Shown here: positions 45,880-55,732 of the stretch, one piece after another
How the letters are laid out: every line of letters begins with the position of its first letter
Numbering within the stretch: position 1 is the stretch's first letter
DNA from: JAMCRM01 sp035561075
GTDB taxonomy: Bacteria > Acidobacteriota > Terriglobia > Bryobacterales > Bryobacteraceae
Direction: 5' to 3'
Assembly: GCA_035561075.1 (NCBI GenBank)
Contig: DATMYF010000189.1
Coordinates: forward strand, 1 to 64,000
Length of the DNA: 64,000 nucleotides
Position numbers and translations under genes: made by a program
The notes under the pieces: generated by a model
The model's database searches: none
Seen by the model: the letters and a program-made list of their open reading frames with translations, nothing else
Told to the model about the DNA's origin: nothing

Positions 45880-47004
45880 ATGATTTCAAGAATGACAGCC
45901 AGCAAAACGGAGGCGCTAGTAGCCGTCCTGATACCGGCGTTTAAGCCTTCCGAGTCGCTTGTCTTACTCGTCGATGCACTGGTTCGGACAGAGTTGTGCG
46001 CCGTTGTTGTCGTGGATGACGGCAGCGGTCCCGAATTCGCCGATGTGTTTCAGGCTGTCGCACTTCGCGGCAAGGTGCATGTGCTGCGGCATGCGGTGAA
46101 CTTAGGTAAGGGTGCCGCCTTAAAAACTGGAATCAATTACGTTCATTGCACGTTCGCTGATTACGTCGGGATAGTCACCGCGGATGCTGACGGGCAGCAT
46201 CTTCCCGAAGACATTCTGGCCGTTGCTCGCAGACTGGTGGAATCGCCCGATGCGATGGTGCTCGGTTGCAGACAGTTCCATGCGGGGGTGCCGTTGCGCA
46301 GCCGGGCAGGCAATATCCTGACAAAACTACTGGTCAGGGTGTTAGTTGGACGTGGAATGTCCGACACACAAACGGGGCTCCGCGGGGTGCCGTCGCGACT
46401 GGCACCTGAGCTATTGAGGATCCCATCCACCGGCTATGAATACGAACTCGAAATGTTGATTGCTTGTCGGCATCGCCGCTGTCGAGTTCTGGAGGAGCCG
46501 ATCCAGACAGTGTACATCGACGGGAACAAGTCGTCACACTTTCATCCAATTCGGGACTCCATGAGAATTTATGCGGTGCTGCTTCGTTTCACCGGTCTAT
46601 CGCTCTTGACGGCGGCTGTGGACAACGCGGTGTTCTTCGTTACATACCTGTTTATGGGGCAAATTCTGACCGCCCAAGCCCTGGCGCGCGCTTTGGCGGT
46701 GTTGTTAAATTACTCCGCCGCGCGGCGGGCGGTATTTCTTTCCGACCAGTCACATGTCGTGACGCTGCCGAAGTATTTGCTGCTTGTCGTCGCGAGCGGG
46801 TCGGTTGCGTACGGGATGATCACATTTATGAGTACGACGTTTCACGTTCCGGTGATGATCGCCAAGATCGTGTCGGAGTCTCTGTTATTCATCGCGAACT
46901 TCGCCATTCAGAGAGATTTCATCTTTGTGAAGCGTGAATTGCCTGGTACCGCCGAGGCTGGGCCTTGCGCAACCTCGTCACCGCGCAGGGCGGGACGGTC
47001 ATGA
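45880..47004 (+). CDS. GT2 glycosyltransferase fused to a GtrA-like flippase domain
   Basis: The ATG at 45880 gives 374 residues; the longer frame upstream has no family support. The GT2 part (about 10-235) shows VAVLIPAFKPSESLVLLVDA, VVVVDDGSGPEFADVF, NLGKGAALKTGINYV, TADADGQHLPEDI (DXD) and MSDTQTGLRGVPS. The last 120 residues carry four transmembrane helices of the GtrA type (SLLTAAVDNAVFFVTYLFMG to ANFAIQRDFIFVKRE). The protein could both make and help flip a polyprenyl-phosphate sugar. Its stop overlaps the next start as ATGA. Confidence 0.9.
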   Translation: MISRMTASKTEALVAVLIPAFKPSESLVLLVDALVRTELCAVVVVDDGSGPEFADVFQAVALRGKVHVLRHAVNLGKGAALKTGINYVHCTFADYVGIVTADADGQHLPEDILAVARRLVESPDAMVLGCRQFHAGVPLRSRAGNILTKLLVRVLVGRGMSDTQTGLRGVPSRLAPELLRIPSTGYEYELEMLIACRHRRCRVLEEPIQTVYIDGNKSSHFHPIRDSMRIYAVLLRFTGLSLLTAAVDNAVFFVTYLFMGQILTAQALARALAVLLNYSAARRAVFLSDQSHVVTLPKYLLLVVASGSVAYGMITFMSTTFHVPVMIAKIVSESLLFIANFAIQRDFIFVKRELPGTAEAGPCATSSPRRAGRS

Positions 47005-49208
47005 CAGGGTCCATGCCGCCAGCGACCCGCATACTCCGAAAGAACTTCGTTTCTTCGATGATGAACCCGATCGCGTTTCTGCGGTCCGGCGGGCTCGCAT
47101 ACGGCCTTGCAGTTGTGATGTTCCTGTGCTTCATTTACGTGGGCGTAATGGGTGTGGATTTCGGTCCTCACTTTGATGAGCCCTACCTGTTAGAGGGGTT
47201 AACCCAGTCCGTCGAAAGTCTCACGCTTCTGCCGCAGCGCTATATATATAACGGTGTGTACTTCGCTCTCGGGTTTGCGGCATTTTCCCCAGAGATCGCG
47301 GAGTTTGGGACATTGGCGGCCCGGGAGATTCGGGCTCATCCGACAAGACCGTTCGACCTCGCGGCGTATCCACGCATCAGAGAAGCGCAGTCCCGTCTGA
47401 TTTCATTCCTGCGGACTAAGCCCGCGATTCTCCGCGTGCGGACGTGGTATATCGTCTTCTCAGCACTCACCGTACTATGGGTGTTCGGGTTGACAACGGC
47501 GATCAGTCGCTCGCCGTGGGCCGGACTGCTGGGTGCGGGAGTGCTCGTCTCATCCTGGGAATTTGCCTACCACGCCAGATTTGCCGCGGTTGATATCGTA
47601 CTGGCGATGCTGTTGACTTTGTGTGTGTTTCTAGCCGTCATGGTTCTGGAGACGGAATCGCCGCAACGGCGGCGGTGGCTCCAGACGTCGTCGGCCGTGG
47701 CACTCGGGGTTGCGATGGGTACGAAGGCCGGCGCGATGGTTGGAATAGTGCCGCTAGTGCTCTCCGTGGTGTTATCATCTCGGGTGGATCGTCCTCTGCG
47801 CTTAGCCCTTCGCATTTTCACAGTGACCTCCATCGCGCTCGCGGTCTACATCTTGACGACCCCGGGGCTCTTTCTCGATCCGGTCCGCGTACTAAACGAC
47901 TGGACGAGGGAAATAGGCGCATATTCCCGCGTTTCGGCTGGTTACACGTACTATATCGGGGGATACGGCACGCACGCGGTTTCCATCTTGCGATATCTGG
48001 CACTATCCGCGATGTTCCCGTTTATCTGGGTATCTGTGGCCCTGTTTGCAGCGGCAATCGCCGGTGCTGGGCTGTTACTCGCGAAGTCGCGATCTAAGTT
48101 CCTGGTGTTTGTGTCTTTTCCCGTTGCGTACTTGCTCATCATCGCCGGGGCTAACCTCTTTATCGTCAGAAACTATCAGGTGCTGCTGCCGTTCGCCGCC
48201 ACATGTGCCGCCTTCGCAATATGGAAATGTTTACTCATGTTGCGGTCTTACCGGTTCGTGTTTGTGGCGTGCATCTGCGCCATTGCGACGGTCTGTCTGA
48301 GCGGAATCGGCTTTCAGGTTGCGCAAGCGTCGACAGTTCGTCGGATCGAGAGCGAAGAAGCCGTTCTGGGACTGAGAGCCTATCTCTCTGCGCACCCGGC
48401 TCAGACAGTCGCCTTCAGTTCGCGGTTGCGGAAAGCTGTGGGTGCCAATTCCAGCCTCGATCAAGTTGAGAGCCCTCGCTACTGCGCGTTCTACTACAAT
48501 GAGGCCGATCCTTACGATTACGTTGTTTCGAAAACTCCGGGACTCTTCGCCGCGGTGTTCGGGTCGCATGAGGTGAACTACGATTATTATCCAACGTGGG
48601 GAGGGCAGAATTTCGATACCCGTATTCTGATCACCAAGACGGCCGACGCGGCACGCATCGGGATCAATTGCGGTAACACTCTCCACGACCCTGCAGTCGC
48701 CCGCCTGGCGGCCCGGGGCGCTGAAGTGGTCGGGTATATCGATTGCCGCCGCAAGGACGAATTGTACTCGCGACATGGCCTGGAGATGGCGGTCATCGAA
48801 GGCGAACCGTTCACCTGGGACGTCCGTCCTTACGGCCTAAATAAGTTCGATGCACAGGGACTCTTTGGGTGGAATCGTGTTGCATTTTCGGTAAAGAGGC
48901 TCGACCCGGCATCGAAGTACTCTCTCGCCGTCCGGTGGTGGAGTTTCGACGGCCCCGACCGGGTGCAGTCGATCACCGTAACCTCTTTGGACGGCGCTAA
49001 GTCGTTCCAGGTGCTCAGGCCCACTCCTGTGCCGGGTTACCTGGATCTTCGCTCGAAGGTGCAGCCGGGCCGCATGCCGGAGAGCCTCTCGGCAGATATG
49101 CCGACGGAAGCCTACCGGGACGGCGGTGCGGTGGTTTCGGTGATGAGGGATGGTGGCGCCAACGCTGTGCTCAGCGATCTCTGGATTTTGAAATGGCGGT
49201 GCATGTGA
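47001..49208 (+). CDS. Polytopic membrane glycosyltransferase-like protein
   Basis: The start at 47001 (ATGA overlap with the upstream stop) gives 735 residues. About ten transmembrane helices lie in residues 30-440. The first long external loop has DFGPHFDEPYLLEGLTQSVE, with an acidic pair placed as in GT39/GT83 enzymes, and later VFGLTTAISRSPWAGLLGAG. The C-terminal 300 residues are soluble and beta-rich, with VAFSSRLRKAVGANSSL and a late WWSFDGPDRVQSITV. It does not match the shared C-terminal domain of the protein at 43596-45710. It probably transfers a sugar made by the upstream GT2-GtrA protein. Confidence 0.72.
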   Translation: MTGSMPPATRILRKNFVSSMMNPIAFLRSGGLAYGLAVVMFLCFIYVGVMGVDFGPHFDEPYLLEGLTQSVESLTLLPQRYIYNGVYFALGFAAFSPEIAEFGTLAAREIRAHPTRPFDLAAYPRIREAQSRLISFLRTKPAILRVRTWYIVFSALTVLWVFGLTTAISRSPWAGLLGAGVLVSSWEFAYHARFAAVDIVLAMLLTLCVFLAVMVLETESPQRRRWLQTSSAVALGVAMGTKAGAMVGIVPLVLSVVLSSRVDRPLRLALRIFTVTSIALAVYILTTPGLFLDPVRVLNDWTREIGAYSRVSAGYTYYIGGYGTHAVSILRYLALSAMFPFIWVSVALFAAAIAGAGLLLAKSRSKFLVFVSFPVAYLLIIAGANLFIVRNYQVLLPFAATCAAFAIWKCLLMLRSYRFVFVACICAIATVCLSGIGFQVAQASTVRRIESEEAVLGLRAYLSAHPAQTVAFSSRLRKAVGANSSLDQVESPRYCAFYYNEADPYDYVVSKTPGLFAAVFGSHEVNYDYYPTWGGQNFDTRILITKTADAARIGINCGNTLHDPAVARLAARGAEVVGYIDCRRKDELYSRHGLEMAVIEGEPFTWDVRPYGLNKFDAQGLFGWNRVAFSVKRLDPASKYSLAVRWWSFDGPDRVQSITVTSLDGAKSFQVLRPTPVPGYLDLRSKVQPGRMPESLSADMPTEAYRDGGAVVSVMRDGGANAVLSDLWILKWRCM

Positions 49209-49371
49209 GGCGCGATCGGAAGCGGTTGCGCACCGGAAACAGCGGGCACCGGCCTTGACGAAGAACATTCGATAAACACACCGTGCATTGCGCATTCGTA
49301 CAGTATATAGACTTGATGCGGTACCGCATGACACTAGGCGGTCGACGCAATGTGACTATCACCCCACTTCC

Positions 49372-50298
49372 ATGCTACGCGTCTCGCTGATTATTTGCAC
49401 TTATAACAGAGCAGACATTTTGTCCAGGTGTCTTGTCGCCGCCCGCGAGCAGACGCTGTCCGGGTCGGATTATGAGATCATCGTCGTTGACAACGCCTCC
49501 ACGGACCACACACGCGCCGTCGTTGAGCGGTTTGTCTCAACCGCAGGTAAGGGTGCCGAGGTGCGGTACCTTTTCGAAAGCGCTAAAGGGCTGTCTCACG
49601 CTAGAAATGCCGGCGCCGAAGCCGCGCGCTCTCCCACCGTTACCTACATCGATGACGATGCGATCGCGGCCCCCGATCTCTTGGAGCGCATAGATCAGGT
49701 GTTCAAGGCGCACCCCGATGCCGGCGCCGTAGGCGGACGTATTGACCTGAGGTTACCCGGACAGCTGCCCTGGTGGTATTCGGATTACTTCGACGGGTAC
49801 TACAGTAAATTCGACCTCAAAGTGGTCGAGGTGACGCGTGCCTCGGAAGTGTGGCAGTACCCATTCGGTGCGAATATCTCGTTGTCGCGAGTGGCGCTGG
49901 AAAGCGTTGGAGGTTTCAATATTAGGATGGGCCGGATTGGCAGAGACTGCTCCGGCGGAGAGGAAATTGATGCCTGCTGCCGCATTGCCCATGCCGGTTA
50001 TGGAATTTACTATACGCCATTTGCCTCTGTGGAGCACGTTGTGTTTCCATCGCGGCTGTATTGGGATCACATAGCGAAGACCGCTCGCGCTGCCGGCCGG
50101 AACTGGGCGTATTACGAATTCGAAGTGCTTAAAAGTGGGCAGGAACTGCGGCCGGACATTCTGGCATTCCTCAGCACGTGCAAGCAGATGGTAATACGAG
50201 GGGCACAAAGGTCTTTCAAGGACTTCTGCATTTCCTATAGTCAGTGTCTCTTCTATCGTGCGAAGATTATCCGTAAGTTGCGTTACCGTTGGGCTTGA
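49372..50298 (+). CDS. GT2 glycosyltransferase
   Basis: The ATG at 49372 gives 308 residues; the frame upstream is not family-like. Motifs: VSLIICTYNRADILSRCLVA, YEIIVVDNASTDHTRAVVE, SHARNAGAEAARSPTVTYID, DDDAIAAPDLLERI (DXD) and GRIGRDCSGGEEIDACCRI in the acceptor region. It is a soluble or peripheral transferase for polysaccharide assembly. It is separated from the preceding polytopic gene by 163 bp and convergent with the methyltransferase gene at 50356-51408. Confidence 0.93.
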   Translation: MLRVSLIICTYNRADILSRCLVAAREQTLSGSDYEIIVVDNASTDHTRAVVERFVSTAGKGAEVRYLFESAKGLSHARNAGAEAARSPTVTYIDDDAIAAPDLLERIDQVFKAHPDAGAVGGRIDLRLPGQLPWWYSDYFDGYYSKFDLKVVEVTRASEVWQYPFGANISLSRVALESVGGFNIRMGRIGRDCSGGEEIDACCRIAHAGYGIYYTPFASVEHVVFPSRLYWDHIAKTARAAGRNWAYYEFEVLKSGQELRPDILAFLSTCKQMVIRGAQRSFKDFCISYSQCLFYRAKIIRKLRYRWA

Positions 50299-50355
50299 GA
50301 CTGCGTTGCCCTGGCGTTCGCCGTCGCTACAACACCGAATGAAGAAACGAGGCAG

Positions 50356-51408
50356 CTAGCGCTTGCGCGCCAGGAAGGTCCAGAAGTTGCGCAGATATTT
50401 GTTGCAGAACACTTCGGTTTGTACCGTCATGTCCTCGCAATACGTTCCCAGGAGGTCCAATGCCAGTTCCAGGCGGTATCGTTCGTAAACCGGACCCATA
50501 AGGGCACGCATTTCGTGAGTGATTCTGGTATCGGCTGAAAACGCAGCGCGTCGGCGCGCGAGTTCAACCAGCCTGGCTTGCAGCGCGGAAACATCGTGCA
50601 CGGGATGATACAGGGACGGCATCAATTCGGGCTCCATCCGGAAACGCCGGAAGAGGTCCAGGTACTCCTGCAGGGAAAGATAGTCGCCGACATCGTACGG
50701 ATGCCGGTAAACCTGAGCGTGATACTGCCGCGCTTCGGGCCGCTCAAGCAGAGTGATCCCGAACAGGCCGAAATGGCCGTCATGGGCGACAAACTCGAGG
50801 GAGTACTTATTTGGAATCTCCATACAGACAATCCCCCCCGGAGCAAGGAGGTTGCCTAGGTTTTCGAACAGTTGCGCCACGCTGTCGACGTGTTCGGCTA
50901 CATCATTGCATGTAATAACGTCGAACCGTCCCATCGCAGGTACTATGCCAGGGTCCAATACATCGTGCCGAAGAATGTGGGCATTATTGGAAAGCCCTGA
51001 GTCGGCGATGTTGGCGTGTGCGAATGCTATCCGTTGTTCATCGACCTCTATCCCGATGCAACTGGCACCACGACGGGCGCCGGCAACGACGCAACCGCCA
51101 AAGCCGCAGCCAATGTCCAGGTAGCGCTTGCCGTTCAAGGGCGTGAACTGCTCGATTACGCCAATGAGATCGGCGCCGCGGCAGTTCGTTGATAATGCAT
51201 AGTGAAACCACATCTCCTGGGTTTCCGAGAGGCTTTCTAAGTCGCGCACCGTGCGGAGCACAACCCCCTGCGCGGTCTGAAAATACCTGACGTATGCTGC
51301 GGCGAAGGTTTCGCCGATATGAAAATAGTGCGCCAGCGCGTCAACGAGGTTCACGGCGTCGCACGATCCAGCGAGAGTGTCTTTGAGATGCCCGGTCCCA
51401 CTGCCCAT
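50356..51408 (-). CDS. Class I SAM-dependent methyltransferase
   Basis: The 350-residue protein has a central methyltransferase domain: KRYLDIGCGFGGCVVAGARR (motif I, about residue 95), CIGIEVDEQRIAFAHANI, FDVITCNDVAEHVDSVAQLF and LAPGGIVCMEIPNKYSLEF. Helical regions of about 85 residues before it and 120 after it are not recognised. The reaction target is unknown; sugar methylation within the polysaccharide is plausible. It lies alone between two converging or diverging groups. Confidence 0.88.
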   Translation of the reverse strand: MGSGTGHLKDTLAGSCDAVNLVDALAHYFHIGETFAAAYVRYFQTAQGVVLRTVRDLESLSETQEMWFHYALSTNCRGADLIGVIEQFTPLNGKRYLDIGCGFGGCVVAGARRGASCIGIEVDEQRIAFAHANIADSGLSNNAHILRHDVLDPGIVPAMGRFDVITCNDVAEHVDSVAQLFENLGNLLAPGGIVCMEIPNKYSLEFVAHDGHFGLFGITLLERPEARQYHAQVYRHPYDVGDYLSLQEYLDLFRRFRMEPELMPSLYHPVHDVSALQARLVELARRRAAFSADTRITHEMRALMGPVYERYRLELALDLLGTYCEDMTVQTEVFCNKYLRNFWTFLARKR

Positions 51409-51467
51409 ATCGAGTCATTCTAGCGCACGGCGTCAGACCGCCCGGGATGGCCGGACGCCGCATCGCG

Positions 51468-53701
51468 TCAAGGCACGAGCCAAGATCCTTTCAGTGGCAT
51501 GCCGGTGTTAAGATCGCTTCGATCTATTGCGTAAAGGTACACGTTCTTCGCGCCGGCGAAGCCGGATTTGAAGGCGAGCGCAGTGTTCAGAACGAGAACG
51601 GTTCCCGAACCGGAGACTGACGAGGCCTCAACGTCGAGACGGCATTGGCTGTTCTCGATGAAGGCGGAGGCTCCGAGATTATAGCCGCCCAACAATGCAT
51701 TACCGGCGTCGTTCCATAGATAAACGCGGTTCGCAGCCCGTTCGTATGTGACATAACAGGCGCGGGCGCCATCTAGGGCGGGGCTAATGAGGATGGCGGC
51801 CCAAGCGATGTCGGTGTATGCGGTAGCGTCGGAGAACGTTGCTGAAAAGACGTGGCTCGAGCCGTTGCCTGACGATGGAGAGACTGATACGGCCGTCGGG
51901 GGTTGCGTATGTCCAGGCACGGTCCAAGCCCCCTTTGCATACATGCCGCTGTTAAGGTTCCTTTGATCGACGGCGTACAGGTAGACGGTTTTCGCGCCCG
52001 CGAAGCTCGACTTGAAAGTGAAGGCACCATTCACCGTCATGGAGTTGCCGGAAGCCGATAGTGAGGAGGCTGCTACGTTAAGGCTGCACTGGTTGTTATC
52101 AATGGCGGTTGCGGTCCCGAGGGTATACCCTCCCAGCAGGGCGGTCCCGCTGTCGTCCCAGAGGTAGACACGCCGAGAGGAGCGGTCAAATAGCGCATAA
52201 CATGACCCCGAGCCGTCAAGCACCGGGCTGATCAGGATGAGAGCCCAGACGATATCCTCGTATCCATCAGCGTCGGAGAAGGCAGCCGAAAAGGTCTGAG
52301 TGAGACCGCTGCCAGAAGATGGGGAGACCGACACGGCCACAGGTGGAGCCGTCGAACCGGGCACCACCCATGTGCCCAAGGCTTGTAGCCCGCTGTTCAG
52401 ACCACTACGATTGAGGGCATAGAGGTATACCTGCTTGGAACCCGCGAAACCGGACTTGAATGCGAGCGCGACATTCAGCACCAGCGTGCTCCCGGAGGAC
52501 TGCACTGCAGAGGTCCCCACATCGACGCGGCATTGGGCGTTCTCGATGATGACAGGTGTTCCTGGCGTATAGGCACCCAGAAGAGCGGTACCGCTGTCAT
52601 TCCATAGATAGAGGCGGTTGTTCGGTCGTTCATACGCCACGTAACAGGCGTGTGTGCCGTCGAGCACCGGGCTGACCAGGATCGCTGCCCAGGTAATATC
52701 GGCATAGCCGTGTGGGTCGGAAAAGGAGGCCGAGAACGTCTGGCTGAGGCCGCTGCCCGAAGCCGGAGAAACCGACACCGCCGCGGGAGGCTGCGCAGTG
52801 CTTGGCACCGTCCAGGTACCTCTCTGCTGCAGGCCGCTATTCAACCCGCTTTGGTCAAGGCCATAACTGTAAGTGTACTGAGCACCGGCGAAGCTCGCCT
52901 TGAACCTCAGGGCGGCGTTGAAAGTGAGCGTGTTTCCGGAGATAGTGACCGACGAAGTGGCCAGATCGACGCCGCATTGGCTATTCTCAATCGTGCCGGA
53001 TGCCCCGGGCTGTACGCCGCCGAGCAGGTTCGCGCCAGTGTCATCCCAAAGATACACACGGTTTGACGGCCGGTTGTAGGCTACGTAACAAGCGTTGCGG
53101 GAGTCCGGGAGTGGGGCGACGAGAATCAGCACCCATGCGAGGTCGGCGTCGGGATCAGAAAACGCCGCCGAGAAAGTCTGGCTGAGGCTGCTGCCTGAAG
53201 CCGGCGCAATCGACAGAGCCGTGGGTGGCTGTGTGGAGCCGGTCACTATCCACGTCCCCACGTTTCGCATACCGGTATTGTTTCCGCTGCGATCCACCGC
53301 ATAAAGATAAAGAGTTTTGTCCCCCCTGAAGGCGGGTGTGAAGGTCACGGCCGCATTGAGGGTAAGGGTAGACCCGGAGGACGAGACGGTGGAAGCTGCG
53401 GCGTCCAGGCGGCATTGGCTATTCTCGATCTGTGTAGAGGATCCCGGCGCGCTGGCGCCGAGCAGTGCTGTACCGGCGTCGTCCCAGAGATACAGGCGAT
53501 TGGCTGCACGGTCGTAACCCACATAGCAGGCGTGCGCCCCATCGAGTACGGGGCTGATCAAGATCAGCGCCCATGCAATATCGGCATAACCGTCCGGATC
53601 GGAGAATACGGCGGAGAAAACCTGCCTCGCACCGCTACCGGAAGATGGGCTGGCCGAGGCCGCTGTGGGCGGGCCGGCCAGCTTAATCTGCGTGACGAAT
53701 G
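51468..53701 (-). repeat. Five tandem coding repeats (about 370-440 bp each) in the SBBP protein
   Basis: Successive repeats begin at the PP-A-SVSP motif and end at GTWxVPGxTQ. Conserved points are FSDPDGYADIAWALILISPV, two cysteines (ACYV and NSQC) and KxVYLYAVDRSGLNSGM. Repeat 2 has lost part of the first block (FSDPDADLAWVLIL). The strong residue conservation with drifting DNA suggests old duplication under selection. Confidence 0.85.
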
Positions 53702-55700
53702 CGTTGTGCCCGGCGCTGCTGCTTATAGATCCCGCCGTAACCGGGTAAGTTGGCGAAGAAGTATCTCCGACCACAACCACACCCCCAGTCCCGTCTAGAG
53801 CCACTGCCCACGCATGGTCATCGAGCGACCCGCCCAAATAGCTGGAGAACAACTGCGTGGCTCCGTCCGCACTCCACTGGGTGACAAACGCTTCGAATCC
53901 GCCGCGGTAAGCAGCTTGCGATCCTTGAGTGAGGGGAAAATCCGCGGATGTCGTATACCCTACAGCCCACGCCACGTTGGATGCATCGACCGCTACGGAT
54001 GTCGCCGCGTCGGCCCCGGTGCCGCCCCAGACGCGTACATACGAAAGCGTTGTGCCAGCGGGGTTGACCTTAGCCACGAAGGCATCGTAATCGCCTCGCG
54101 GTCCCGTTCGGCCACCGGGGAAATCCGAAGAAAAGGTTGTGCCGGATGTATATAGGTTACCCGCGGCATCGATCGCAGCGCCGTACGCCTCGTCCATGCT
54201 TCTTCCACCGAGATAGCTTACATAGGTCCAGGCGTTGCCGGCCGGGTTTGTGCAGGCTATCAAGGCGTCGCCGTTACCCGCATACTCCCGCTGAGCGGCA
54301 TAGGAGGACGCCAGCCCAGTGGAGTCCGTCCGGCCCGTCAGGCAGGCGCCGCCGTCCGGCTCGGCTACAACCGCCCGGCCTTGGTCGTTTCCCGAGCCGC
54401 CCAAGAGCGTGGAATAGACCAAGGCGGAGCCGGATGCATTCAGACGAACAAGAAATGCATCATAGAACCCGCCCCGGTAGATGGTCTGCGGTGCACCTTG
54501 GGTAGTTGGGAATTGGCGCGAAGCGGTGTAACCGGTGACGTATACCCCACCTCCCGGGGCCATGGCTATGCCTGCAGCCGTGTCGTCGCCACTGTCCCCC
54601 AGAAATGTTGACCAGACGAGTCCTCCGGTGGCATCCAAGCGCGCTACAAATGCGTCCGAGAGTCCGCCCGGGGCGGTTCGCAGGGCGCCGGGGGTCACCG
54701 GGAAACCCGCGCCAGTCGCTGTACCGGCCACGTAAGCATCTCCCGCCGTATCCACCGCGATTGCACGGCCGGCGTCGTTGCCAGGGCCGGCGAGCACCAC
54801 GGTGTAAACAAGGGAAGTGCGGTCCGGGCTGATCTTTGCGACGAATATATCACGATTGGCGCGACTTGCTGTGGCTGTGCCGGTCAAGTTGACGTTGCTC
54901 GAAGCCGTTTCACCGGTGATATAGATGTTACCGGCAGAATCCGATGCTGTCGCATAGGCCGCGTCAAAGCCGCTCCCTCCGAGCGATGCGGAAAACGTCA
55001 CCAGGGGGTCGATCACCAGAGGTTTGCTGCGGTCGTATGGCGCCAGACGGAAGCCTACCGTGCTGCCGTCCACCTCAAAGCGGGCGCCAATCAAGCGCGA
55101 GCCGCTGTCCTGATACGCGGCTGGGCGCCGACAGTATAGACGGCCGGACGCGGTGTCAGCCACCAAATTACCTGACCGGTCAACCCTCACGTGCCGCGCC
55201 CCTGCAAGTTGAAACCGGATCCGGCGCGGGTCGGACCCGGGGTCAACGTGAAACTCGTATTCGACGCCGTCGGGCCGTCCTCGCCAGACCAGATCGACAC
55301 CTGGGTAGAGCGAAGGGAAGCGCACGCGTTCATATTGCGGTATGCCGGTCTGCCAAGCCGAATGCTGTGCACCGCCATAATAGTGAGTAGTGGCGTCGCG
55401 GCGCCCCTCCGCAACAGGCGGGCCGGGACTGCGGGCTCCCAGCCAATGGAACCGCAAGAATTCCAGGTTCCGTTCGCCCGCCGGGGAGATAGCATAGACG
55501 GCATTTCCGTGCGCATCAAGGAACCACGCGGCCCCGGCACCCCGGGCCAGGTAGAGCACTTCGGCAGATGCCTGGCCCCGGTTTGGCTCGAATGAATACG
55601 GCACGGAAACCGGCACTGCGCTTTCTGCCCATCCCGCTCCGCAAACCAGAAGCAGCCAGATAGACCCGGCGAGACCGCGCTTCCTGCTGATAGACCTCAC
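51468..55700 (-). CDS. Secreted SBBP-repeat beta-propeller protein with five C-terminal two-cysteine repeats
   Basis: The 1410-residue protein has a signal peptide (RGLAGSIWLLLVCGAGWAES). An N-terminal domain typical of acidobacterial SBBP proteins runs about 30-235 (VPYSFEPNRGQASAEVLYLA, YPGVDLVWRGRPDGVEYEFH, KPLVIDPLVTFSASLGGSGF). SBBP beta-propeller repeats with AVDTAGDAYVAGTATG-like units run to about residue 665. The remaining 740 residues hold five tandem repeats of 120-150 residues. Each starts PP-A-SVSPSSGSG and contains ACYVxYxR, NRVYLWDD-G-ALLG and ENxQC. The protein is presumably extracellular or outer-membrane linked. There is no sorting or anchor motif at the C-terminus. Confidence 0.88.
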   Translation of the reverse strand: MRSISRKRGLAGSIWLLLVCGAGWAESAVPVSVPYSFEPNRGQASAEVLYLARGAGAAWFLDAHGNAVYAISPAGERNLEFLRFHWLGARSPGPPVAEGRRDATTHYYGGAQHSAWQTGIPQYERVRFPSLYPGVDLVWRGRPDGVEYEFHVDPGSDPRRIRFQLAGARHVRVDRSGNLVADTASGRLYCRRPAAYQDSGSRLIGARFEVDGSTVGFRLAPYDRSKPLVIDPLVTFSASLGGSGFDAAYATASDSAGNIYITGETASSNVNLTGTATASRANRDIFVAKISPDRTSLVYTVVLAGPGNDAGRAIAVDTAGDAYVAGTATGAGFPVTPGALRTAPGGLSDAFVARLDATGGLVWSTFLGDSGDDTAAGIAMAPGGGVYVTGYTASRQFPTTQGAPQTIYRGGFYDAFLVRLNASGSALVYSTLLGGSGNDQGRAVVAEPDGGACLTGRTDSTGLASSYAAQREYAGNGDALIACTNPAGNAWTYVSYLGGRSMDEAYGAAIDAAGNLYTSGTTFSSDFPGGRTGPRGDYDAFVAKVNPAGTTLSYVRVWGGTGADAATSVAVDASNVAWAVGYTTSADFPLTQGSQAAYRGGFEAFVTQWSADGATQLFSSYLGGSLDDHAWAVALDGTGGVVVVGDTSSPTYPVTAGSISSSAGHNAFVTQIKLAGPPTAASASPSSGSGARQVFSAVFSDPDGYADIAWALILISPVLDGAHACYVGYDRAANRLYLWDDAGTALLGASAPGSSTQIENSQCRLDAAASTVSSSGSTLTLNAAVTFTPAFRGDKTLYLYAVDRSGNNTGMRNVGTWIVTGSTQPPTALSIAPASGSSLSQTFSAAFSDPDADLAWVLILVAPLPDSRNACYVAYNRPSNRVYLWDDTGANLLGGVQPGASGTIENSQCGVDLATSSVTISGNTLTFNAALRFKASFAGAQYTYSYGLDQSGLNSGLQQRGTWTVPSTAQPPAAVSVSPASGSGLSQTFSASFSDPHGYADITWAAILVSPVLDGTHACYVAYERPNNRLYLWNDSGTALLGAYTPGTPVIIENAQCRVDVGTSAVQSSGSTLVLNVALAFKSGFAGSKQVYLYALNRSGLNSGLQALGTWVVPGSTAPPVAVSVSPSSGSGLTQTFSAAFSDADGYEDIVWALILISPVLDGSGSCYALFDRSSRRVYLWDDSGTALLGGYTLGTATAIDNNQCSLNVAASSLSASGNSMTVNGAFTFKSSFAGAKTVYLYAVDQRNLNSGMYAKGAWTVPGHTQPPTAVSVSPSSGNGSSHVFSATFSDATAYTDIAWAAILISPALDGARACYVTYERAANRVYLWNDAGNALLGGYNLGASAFIENSQCRLDVEASSVSGSGTVLVLNTALAFKSGFAGAKNVYLYAIDRSDLNTGMPLKGSWLVP

Positions 55701-55732
55701 GTTGCAGCTATCGGTCTGATCGCGCCAAAACC

